A DNA stretch of 5,127 bases from CAZGUX01 sp046160045 (GTDB taxonomy: Bacteria; Acidobacteriota; Terriglobia; Bryobacterales; Bryobacteraceae), in the NCBI GenBank assembly GCA_046160045.1, contig JBJXGR010000574.1, positions 1 to 5,127 of the forward strand. Direction: 5' to 3'. Below are positions 1 through 5,127 of this stretch, piece after piece. The notes beneath the pieces were generated by a model. The model did no database searches, was not told where the DNA came from, and saw only the letters and a program-made list of their open reading frames with translations. Each line of letters opens with the position of its first letter. The stretch's first letter is position 1. A program made the position numbers and the translations under genes.

Positions 1-195
1 CCGCGCCAGAACGTCCTGATCGAAATCGGCTGGTTCATGGCCCGTCTTGGACGGCCCCAGAACATGCTGCTATCGCACGGGAAGATCGAGATTCCCTCCG
101 ACTTCGGCGGAATCCTCTACCTGAAGTCTCAGGACAACGTGATGGAACTGGCGCCGCAAATCGCCGCCAGGCTGCGGGAAACCGGTCTGATTTGA
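1..195 (+). CDS. TIR-like nucleotide-binding domain protein, C-terminal fragment (5' end outside window)
   Basis: The frame is open from the first base and ends at TGA 193-195, giving 64 residues of a gene that starts upstream of the window. The visible part matches my knowledge of the C-terminal half of the TIR-like 'predicted nucleotide-binding' family (PF10137): an RQNVLIEIGWF helix start (residues 2-12), the following LGR (16-18), and the IPSDFGGILY strand/loop (31-40), followed by a closing amphipathic helix ending in LRETGL. In TIR enzymes a helix glutamate attacks the NAD+ glycosidic bond. Glu8 in NVLIEIG is the natural candidate here, by inference only. Family members occur alone or as effector domains of cyclic-nucleotide-triggered antiphage systems; the partner domain, if any, would lie upstream and cannot be seen. 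It converges tail-to-tail on the metalloprotease gene. The family call is fairly secure; a defence role is not shown. Confidence 0.82.
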   Translation, partial: PRQNVLIEIGWFMARLGRPQNMLLSHGKIEIPSDFGGILYLKSQDNVMELAPQIAARLRETGLI

Positions 196-295
196 GCCCC
201 GGTGTACGCTCGCCGCCGTGAAGCGCCGCTGATCTGCCACGGGAGCCTCGAACTTACCGGAACGCTAGAGCCATTGTTCAACCGAGGCCACAATC

Positions 296-1429
296 TTAGC
301 CTTTTCGCTCGTCATCTGCCGGAGCCCTGACTATTGAATTCGGGTGCCAGTGTGAACTAGGGTTTCGCTGCCTGCAGCCGCCGGTCAGAACATCTTGTAT
401 GGACTTGAGCAGGCTAACGTCGTTGACGGGAAAGCCACCGGGATTGCTCGGAGGAAGAACACCGGTAGAACGCCATTCCATCAGTGTGGCGAAGTTGTCT
501 GCAAGCAGTTCCTCGGGATGAATGATGTATGAGGAATTGCGCAGCATCAGCGGCACCCAATTGGTGTTGCCGAAACTGTACCGGATCAAATTGCCATTGC
601 TGTCGCGGCGGACCACACCGGTGCGGGGTTCGACCGGCAGAAGAACGATGTCAAGTGCCGCAAAGAAATTAGGAAGCTGGATAGCTTCCTGCAACGGCAC
701 CAGGGACTGAATCACAGGCAAAACATGAACGCTCACAGCCCCAGCCTGCACCTTTAATGTATGAAGGTATTCAAATGCGTCTGGGTTGCTGATTCGGCGA
801 TCCTCCAATTCGGCGGGATACTCGAATCGCCTCACTCGTTCGAACCCGAGTAGTGCGTACAGTCTGTCCCGAAGCCGGGAATCTGTCCGCGACAGAACAT
901 GAAACAGTTCGTGGGCGAGCAGGAAATACGCGTTGCGAGGATTGCTCGAAGCCAGGGAGATCATCGACTCCGGGAGCACGATCGCGTCGTCTCGTGTATA
1001 TGATGCACCGAACTCTTCCCTCCCGTTCGTCTTCACCAGATCGATGTTTGGCACATGTAGGTTCAGACCCGCGATTGCCGCCCCCAGCTTCTCAATTATC
1101 GGCTGCCAACTCGCCTCCTCCCGAGGCGTCCAGGTCACCGCCGATGCCGCCGCGAAGGTGAGGAACTCATGCAAACTCGTCGGCACCGCGGTCTTCTGGC
1201 GTGCTCCCAGATCGAAGCTACTCAGCTGCTTCGCCCATGGATCTCGATGTCTCAAAATGTGTGCTGCCGCCTTCAAATCCGCGAACTGCACCCGCTTGCT
1301 CAGGGAGTTACGCTGGGTGCATGATGAGTCTGTACTCTGCTCAGTCGGTTGCGCTGTCGCCATGAAGACCGAAAAGCCAAACGTCACCACATGCGCGAGA
1401 ACCGCGGCTCTGCATCGTTCCATCGTCAT
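296..1429 (-). CDS. Predicted exported zinc metalloprotease (HExxH, gluzincin-like)
   Basis: This encodes a 377-residue protein starting MTMERC. The ATG at 1429 is chosen over a longer in-frame start at 1486 because a perfect AGGAGG lies 8 nt upstream and because it places a Sec signal peptide at the N terminus: a basic start (MERCR), a hydrophobic stretch to about residue 24, and a likely cleavage site after ATA near residue 26. The motif HELFH (residues 173-177) follows a hydrophobic LLA and gives two zinc-binding histidines and a catalytic Glu174. A later HPEELLADNF segment (304-313) resembles the glutamate-containing helix that supplies the third zinc ligand in some HExxH proteins; Glu306 or Glu307 is the candidate. 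The mature chain has only two cysteines (37 and 352), consistent with one disulfide in an exported protein. Substrate and specific family are unknown to me. It lies 198 bp downstream of the propeller gene on the same strand but has its own candidate promoter. Confidence 0.85.
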   Translation of the reverse strand: MTMERCRAAVLAHVVTFGFSVFMATAQPTEQSTDSSCTQRNSLSKRVQFADLKAAAHILRHRDPWAKQLSSFDLGARQKTAVPTSLHEFLTFAAASAVTWTPREEASWQPIIEKLGAAIAGLNLHVPNIDLVKTNGREEFGASYTRDDAIVLPESMISLASSNPRNAYFLLAHELFHVLSRTDSRLRDRLYALLGFERVRRFEYPAELEDRRISNPDAFEYLHTLKVQAGAVSVHVLPVIQSLVPLQEAIQLPNFFAALDIVLLPVEPRTGVVRRDSNGNLIRYSFGNTNWVPLMLRNSSYIIHPEELLADNFATLMEWRSTGVLPPSNPGGFPVNDVSLLKSIQDVLTGGCRQRNPSSHWHPNSIVRAPADDERKG

Positions 1430-1437
1430 ACCAATCT

Positions 1438-1443
1438 CCTCCT
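1438..1443 (-). promoter_or_regulatory. Strong Shine-Dalgarno site of the metalloprotease gene
   Basis: The minus strand reads AAAGGAGGAGATTGGT directly before ATG 1429. The AGGAGG core is a full match to the anti-Shine-Dalgarno sequence, with an 8-nt spacer. It decides the start codon in favour of MTMERC and against the upstream ATG at 1486. Confidence 0.75.
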
Positions 1444-1479
1444 TTTGCCCGTGCTGAGTCACCCGTACTGGCCGGCCCG

Positions 1480-1509
1480 AATGCACCGCGCGCGGCCTTT
1501 AGGTGTCAA
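1480..1509 (-). promoter_or_regulatory. Candidate sigma-70 promoter for the metalloprotease gene
   Basis: On the minus strand a perfect TTGACA -35 box (1504-1509) is followed after 18 nt by TGCATT (1480-1485), which matches only three of six -10 positions. The -10 lies about 50 nt upstream of ATG 1429. The spacer contains the GC palindrome CCGCGCGCGG (1486-1495). The -35 is convincing and the -10 is weak, so this is a suggestion only. Confidence 0.28.
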
Positions 1510-1539
1510 GATTGGCCCTGAGATCGTCTGCGGAACAGC

Positions 1540-1556
1540 GTATTTACGGTATTTAC
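1540..1556. repeat. Tandem 8-bp direct repeat GTATTTAC with 9-bp period
   Basis: GTATTTAC occurs at 1540-1547 and again at 1549-1556, separated by a single G, in the gap between the propeller gene stop and the metalloprotease start. It lies about 30 bp upstream of the candidate -35 box, where an activator site would sit. It is AT-rich within a GC-rich region. No regulator can be named and chance cannot be excluded. Confidence 0.4.
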
Positions 1557-1627
1557 CTGTGCTACAAGGCTGAATACAAAGCTCTTGTTGGTGCCAGCCA
1601 CGTCTTCCCGAAAACCTCGGCCGCGTG

Positions 1628-3751
1628 CTACCGGAAGTTGTCGATGAGCATGAGATCGGAATCGAGCCGGTCAACCTGGTTTGTGAGGAGCCATCTTCCA
1701 TCGCGGGAGACAGCCCACCCGACGGCCACTCGGGCCGGACGAAAGGGCAGGCGGCCTAGTCGCACGGTCTTGTGATCGTTGTGCCGGAGCAAATCCACAA
1801 AGTCCGCGCTGTCAGCGGACACCAGGAATACGATCCCGGAATCCGCCAGATCCCAGGTCCAGCCACCTATCTCTTCCAAAACCTGGATCTCCTCGCCACC
1901 TTCGACCGGTACTCGCATTAACCTGCCCCTTCCGTTGAGGCCGCTGGGCAAGCGATCAACGTAGTAGAGGTAACGTCCGTCTGGGGATTCCCTCGGGCGG
2001 AAGCCGCCATGCTTCGTAATCTGCACGGCCGGCCCTCCGGCGGCCGGCATCCGCCACAATTGCATCTTCCCGCCTGCGCGGGTGGAGCTGAAGTAAATCC
2101 ACTGCCCATCTCGGGACCACTCCGCCGCTCCATCGATGCCGGGTTCTGACGTAAGCCGTCGAGGTTGACCGCCGTGCATCGAAATCACGTACAAATCGGT
2201 GTTGCCGTTCTCAACAGCATCGAACGCCATCTGTTTGCCATCCGATGACCATGCCATCGTGCCGTCCTGAAGAGCAAGCTTGAAGAGGCCTGATCCGTCT
2301 CGCCGGCAAATCCAGATGGCAATCTCTCCGTCTCGATCCGAAGCAAACGCCAGCCACTGGCCATCGGCCGACCAACGACCTGGCTGTTCGCTTCGGGTCG
2401 AATCCACGATTCGCTCCACCGTTTTAAACACTCCCTCTTCTGACTTGCCCATGAGGTCCACGAGCCGTAACCCTACGTCGGCAAGTGAGAACTCCAACGC
2501 AAGCCGTACGGCTGCTCGGGGCGATGACGGCCGTGAGATGGACGGACGGCCTGCATTCGATGCGGTTCCCCGTACACGGGTGCCCCTGGATGGTGAGCCG
2601 ACGTTGGCGGCGATCCGCCACAGCCGCATTCCTGTATCCTCTCGGACTGAATAGACCAGCTCGCGGCCATCCGGCGTCCAGGCGACGCCGATCAGACTCT
2701 TATTCCAGTTCGTGACCCTCGTCGGCTGCCCGCCATATGTTGCGACGCGATACAGGTCTGAGACGCCGGAGCGGTCGTATCGAATGAACGCCAACGTTTT
2801 TCCATCCGGAGATACTTCAAATCTCCAGTCACCGTCACCGATGGGCGCTTGCGTGACCTGTCGTCGCTCCATCGTTGCCAGTGAAATCTCCACAATCCCA
2901 TGAGGGCCGTTCGGTCCCGGCTCGCGGATGAGGAGCGCTTTAGAGTCCGCAGTCCATGCCGCATAACTGCCCACAGCCGAGATGAGCAGCTCCGACCCTC
3001 CGAGCGCGGACATCACATAAACTCCGCGAGGGTTTCTAACGAAGGCTATATGCTGTCCGTCGGGCGAAAAGGCAGGGCTGTGCTCCCCTGTACTGCCTTC
3101 GGTAAGCTGCCGGATTGCGTCGCCGCCGACAGCCTTGACGTAGATATGTCTCGGACCGCCGCCTCGACCCGTCCAGGCAAATGCGACGAAGTTGCCGTCC
3201 GGCGAGAGCGACGGGCCATCCTCAACCCCAGGATACGATGTCAACGGAACAGGGGTAAACTCCACATCGGGCCTGTACGAGCGGTTCACGGCGAACACGA
3301 CGAGTACCGCCACGGCGACTACAGTTATCAGAGCGATCCAACGCCGAACTGGACTACGCGTGGAGCTCTGCTCCACTGCGGCTGGTGCGGGTTCCGTCAC
3401 AATGCCGCGCGCCGCGAAGCGCGGCATATAGCTTCCTTTGGGGAGCGTGATCTCGATCCGCTCCCCTGGGAACTCTGTGTAGTACTCGCGCAACTTGTCG
3501 CGCAGGCGCCGGGCTTCCACGCGCACAACGGGATCGGAACCTGAATGTATCGGGTAGACGGCGCTTGCGATTACCGGCTCTTTGAGAGTCTCACCGCGGC
3601 TCGCCAGGCTCTCCTCGACGACGAACGACAGAAAGCGGCCGAGACGCTCTGATTTCTCGAAGATCGTACTCTTCCGGATTCTTTCGACCTGGGCACGGAC
3701 CTCGTCAGCGGAGGTCGGCGAGGACGTTGAGCGTGGCGAGCCGGCCTGCAT
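1628..3751 (-). CDS. Membrane-anchored PD40 (TolB-like) beta-propeller protein with Acidobacteria-type N-terminal domain
   Basis: This is a 707-residue protein with three parts. Residues about 17-115 are a conserved domain found at the N terminus of many acidobacterial proteins (RLGRFLSFVVEESL, then VVRVEARRLRDKLREYY, then LPKGSYMPRF). It looks helical and basic and is often assumed to bind DNA, but its function is not established. Residues about 138-155 form one membrane helix after a basic RRW, so the N-terminal domain should be cytoplasmic and the rest periplasmic. From about 164 to the end are roughly 12 PD40-type strands with S-x-DG motifs (for example SLSPDG, AFSPDG, EVSPDG, RWSADG, EWSRDG), consistent with two six-bladed propellers. 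The C terminus DSDLMLIDNFR is the usual end of the family, so the gene appears complete. The start at 3751 was chosen because the domain begins just after it; AGAGG lies only 3 nt upstream and GAGAGGT 15 nt upstream, so the start is less certain. A role in envelope sensing is inferred from architecture. Confidence 0.92.
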   Translation of the reverse strand: MQAGSPRSTSSPTSADEVRAQVERIRKSTIFEKSERLGRFLSFVVEESLASRGETLKEPVIASAVYPIHSGSDPVVRVEARRLRDKLREYYTEFPGERIEITLPKGSYMPRFAARGIVTEPAPAAVEQSSTRSPVRRWIALITVVAVAVLVVFAVNRSYRPDVEFTPVPLTSYPGVEDGPSLSPDGNFVAFAWTGRGGGPRHIYVKAVGGDAIRQLTEGSTGEHSPAFSPDGQHIAFVRNPRGVYVMSALGGSELLISAVGSYAAWTADSKALLIREPGPNGPHGIVEISLATMERRQVTQAPIGDGDWRFEVSPDGKTLAFIRYDRSGVSDLYRVATYGGQPTRVTNWNKSLIGVAWTPDGRELVYSVREDTGMRLWRIAANVGSPSRGTRVRGTASNAGRPSISRPSSPRAAVRLALEFSLADVGLRLVDLMGKSEEGVFKTVERIVDSTRSEQPGRWSADGQWLAFASDRDGEIAIWICRRDGSGLFKLALQDGTMAWSSDGKQMAFDAVENGNTDLYVISMHGGQPRRLTSEPGIDGAAEWSRDGQWIYFSSTRAGGKMQLWRMPAAGGPAVQITKHGGFRPRESPDGRYLYYVDRLPSGLNGRGRLMRVPVEGGEEIQVLEEIGGWTWDLADSGIVFLVSADSADFVDLLRHNDHKTVRLGRLPFRPARVAVGWAVSRDGRWLLTNQVDRLDSDLMLIDNFR

Positions 3752-3973
3752 AAACCTCTTGATTCTACCTCTCCGCGTATCCGCGAAATCGTCACCACTC
3801 GTACCGCATTGAGCTTGTGAAACGGCACTACAGGAAACTGGAATGACGCCAGTTGACGGGTAGTCGCCATCTTGGACAGGTGCAGGCGGTTCGGCTCGGA
3901 TTTCTGGCGCGAACAGCCCGTATCGCCAATGAGCGCACAACATCAAAGAGGCGGCCCGGGAGGCCGCCTCCCA
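3752..3973. other. Divergent intergenic region between propeller gene and recombinase
   Basis: This 222-bp region separates two divergently read genes and should carry both promoters. I see no convincing -35/-10 pair on either strand. Both flanking reading frames stay open into it, but the extra residues have no family-like features. Its only clear structure is the inverted repeat at 3948-3970. If the recombinase belongs to an inserted element, the left boundary of that element would probably be here, but I cannot place it. Confidence 0.6.
3948..3970 (+). repeat. Perfect 9-bp inverted repeat (hairpin) immediately before the recombinase ATG
   Basis: GAGGCGGCC (3948-3956) pairs perfectly with GGCCGCCTC (3962-3970) around the 5-nt loop CGGGA, ending 3 nt before ATG 3974. 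The only Shine-Dalgarno-like sequence for that ATG, GGGAGG (3958-3963), lies in the loop and the first bases of the 3' arm, with a 10-nt spacer. In mRNA this would be a very stable GC hairpin able to limit translation; as DNA it could be a protein-binding palindrome. There is no U-tract on the plus strand, so it is not a standard terminator. Confidence 0.65.
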
Positions 3974-4916
3974 ATGAAGCGTTCGAATCCCAGGAAGTCC
4001 CTACGCACAGACCGACCCACGCTGCCGGAACTAGACCAGACCAAGCGATCGGTCCTGAACAGTCTCGCGTCGCTGCAATCGCGCCGGTCATATCAATGTG
4101 CCATGAACGAGTTCATCGACTGGTATTGCTCGGAGCCGCGGCTGGCATTGAATCGCGGGGTCGTGCTCGCCTATCGGACACAGCTCGAATCCAAACAACT
4201 CGCGCCAGCCACCATTAATGTGCGGCTCGCCGCAGTCCGGCGGTTGGCCTACGAAGCTGCCGACAGCGGTTTGCTCAGCCCCGAACTGGTTACCGGAATT
4301 CGCCGCGTAAAGGGTGTTCCCCAACTCGGCCGTCGAGTAGGCAACTGGCTCACCGCCGAGGAGGGAGAAAAGCTGCTGGCGGGTTTCAATCTCCAAACCC
4401 TCCGGGGGAGGCGCGATGCAGCGATATTTCTCTCCTGCTCGGCTGCGATCTGCGTCGGTCCGAGATTGTGGGGCTCAAAGTGGGCGACATCCAGCGCCGG
4501 GAAGATCACTGGGCGATCATTGACCTCGTGGGCAAGGCTGGCCATGTCCGCACGGTTCCTGTGCCGGCGTGGGTCAAGACGGCGGTCGACGGCTGGACCG
4601 AAAGCGCACTCCGTTAGTGAGCGGGAAGCTGTTCCGATCAATCCGCAAGGACGGGAAGGTTTGGGGGAGCGGCATTACACAGAACGTGGTTTGGTACGTA
4701 GTAAAGGCCTGCGCCGGGCGCGCTGACATTAAGCCGCTCGCTCCTCATGATCTCCGTCGGACGTGCGCTCGCCTGTGCCATTCGGCCGGAGGGGAACTGG
4801 AACAGATCCAATTTCTTCTCGGTCATGCGTCTGTCCAGACCACGGAGCGCTACATCGGTTGCAAGCAGGACCTCAGCCGGGCAGTGAATGATCGGCTGCC
4901 ATTTGCTTGTCGGTAG
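3974..4916 (+). pseudogene. Tyrosine recombinase/integrase disrupted by two frameshifts
   Basis: Three consecutive reading frames together make one tyrosine recombinase of about 313 residues, the normal size. Segment 1 (3974 to about 4432, MKRSNPRK...) carries the SAM-like core-binding domain: SRRSYQCAMNEFIDWY, ATINVRLAAVRRLAYEA and the linker to WLTAEEGEKLL. Segment 2 (about 4435 to 4614, then TAG 4615-4617) carries LLGCDLRRSEIVGL with the first catalytic Arg (4453-4455) and the catalytic Lys in GKAGH (4534-4536). Segment 3 (about 4614 to TAG 4914-4916) carries PHDLRRT with His (4746-4748) and Arg (4755-4757), LLGHASVQTTERYIG with His (4824-4826), and the nucleophile Tyr (4851-4853). Each junction is a shift of -1 (one base lost) or +2; at the first, a duplicated TC in TTTCTCTCC would explain it. 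Adding two bases restores an exact 945-nt frame. No slippery heptamer is visible. Starts at 3929 (ATG) and 3872 (TTG) are possible but lack a ribosome binding site. It could be a recent pseudogene or contain sequencing errors. Confidence 0.88.
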
Positions 4917-5003
4917 CCCAGCCCTTAGGCCACCCGGCGTCCAGTTGCCGAGAAGGGGATTTCCCAACAACAACGACATAGGTGGAACGCGCGATGCCGA
5001 ACT

Positions 5004-5042
5004 GGGATAACGTTAAGGGCCTGCGCGGAGGAACATAATCCC
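5004..5042. repeat. Imperfect inverted repeat downstream of the recombinase, candidate element end or crossover site
   Basis: GGGATAACGTT (5004-5014) and AACATAATCCC (5032-5042) are inverted copies matching at 9 of 11 positions, separated by 16 nt. The left arm contains the 8-bp palindrome TAACGTTA (5008-5015). Tyrosine recombinases act on inverted arms next to their gene, usually with a shorter 6-8 bp centre, so the 16-bp spacer is atypical. The right arm ends where the kinase-like reading frame stops, which suggests the end of a mobile element. No matching site was found left of the recombinase. Confidence 0.3.
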
Positions 5043-5127
5043 TAGCCGAGGGCAAAGATATCAGCGCGGACTGCATTGTCGCCCACCATACGCTGGGATG
5101 CTGGGCTGTCGTAGCAGACCATGACCT
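5042..5127 (-). pseudogene. Possible Ser/Thr protein kinase fragment, truncated at the element boundary
   Basis: Reading leftward from the window edge, 27 codons (5125 to 5045) give a peptide containing SPASQ, then MVGDN, then AVRADIFALG before a TAG at 5042-5044. This resembles the Hanks-type kinase stretch from the (A/S)PEQ of subdomain VIII to the D-x-F-x-x-G of subdomain IX, although the usual Glu of SPE is Ala and the spacing is about one residue off. In an intact kinase the next residues would be of the VLYEML type; here the match ends at the stop, next to the inverted repeat. The rest of the gene would lie beyond the window. The match is short and could be chance. Confidence 0.35.

Noticed and set aside
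196..295. Bidirectional terminator between the TIR-like gene and the metalloprotease gene
   Set aside because: Only a weak GCCTCG/CGAGGC pairing (245-250 with 283-288) with a long loop and no T-tract could be found.
1560..1627. Terminator after the propeller gene, and a sigma-54 promoter at the TGGCAC on the minus strand
   Set aside because: The CCGA/TCGG stem is only 4 bp with no U-tract, and TGGCAC is not followed by the required GC-containing -12 element at the right spacing.
2430..2640. Possible frameshift in the middle of the propeller protein, where blade motifs are poor
   Set aside because: The stretch (RPSISRPSS, LALEFSLADVGLRLVDL, STRSEQPGRWSADG) matches the pattern I recall for intact family members in the same frame, and other frames give no propeller-like sequence.
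3752..3946. Longer N terminus (65 extra residues) for the propeller protein
   Set aside because: The added residues resemble no domain, the known N-terminal domain begins shortly after the ATG at 3751, and the extension would occupy most of the divergent promoter region.
3948..3970. Minus-strand intrinsic terminator formed by the inverted repeat
   Set aside because: On that strand the stem is followed by only three T residues, and no minus-strand gene is seen ending just before it.
3872..3973. Earlier recombinase starts at 3872 (TTG) or 3929 (ATG)
   Set aside because: Neither has a ribosome binding site, and the extra residues would be encoded partly by the 9-bp inverted repeat. The 3929 start cannot be fully excluded.
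4420..4620. Programmed -1 ribosomal frameshifting as an explanation for the recombinase frames
   Set aside because: Both shifts are in the -1 direction, but no X-XXY-YYZ slippery heptamer is present at either junction, and two successive programmed shifts would be unusual for this family.
3343..5005. Shared 10-mer GCCGAACTGG at 3343-3352 and 4996-5005 as flanking repeats of an element
   Set aside because: The left copy lies inside the well-conserved propeller coding sequence, and similarity does not extend beyond the 10-mer. Chance is likely.

Overview
This 5.1 kb, moderately high-GC window looks like the genome of an Acidobacteriota member (Solibacter/Bryobacter-like). The evidence is protein architecture only. 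The largest gene encodes a conserved 'VRVEARRLR...LPKGSY' N-terminal domain, one membrane helix and a long PD40 beta-propeller, a combination greatly expanded in that phylum. The broken integrase and the other genes fit the same background. No rRNA, tRNA or CRISPR array was seen.

Layout from left to right. Positions 1-195 (+) are the last 64 codons of a TIR-like nucleotide-binding protein (PF10137-like) whose start lies outside the window. It converges across a 100-bp gap on a minus-strand gene (1429 to 296) for a predicted exported zinc metalloprotease with an HELFH motif. That gene has a strong ribosome binding site and a candidate promoter in the 198-bp gap upstream. The gap also holds two tandem copies of GTATTTAC. 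Next, also on the minus strand (3751 to 1628), is the 707-residue membrane-anchored propeller protein. A 222-bp divergent region separates it from a plus-strand tyrosine recombinase (3974-4916). The recombinase is read in three successive frames because of two frameshifts, yet every catalytic residue is still present. A perfect 9-bp inverted repeat sits directly in front of its start codon.

Right of the recombinase, 4917-5041 appears non-coding and contains an imperfect inverted repeat at 5004-5042. Immediately beyond it, on the minus strand, is a short reading frame that resembles the SPE-to-DxFxxG segment of a Hanks-type Ser/Thr kinase and hits a stop exactly at the repeat. The simplest reading is that a recombinase-bearing element ends near 5042 and interrupts a kinase gene that continues beyond the window. 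This rests on a 27-codon match and is tentative.

The genes do not form an obvious pathway. The window looks like an accessory region: a possible defence-related TIR protein, a secreted protease, a one-component-style membrane sensor and a decaying mobile element. I found no convincing undescribed multi-gene system. The most interesting points are the recombinase remnant with its hairpin leader and the putative element/kinase junction.
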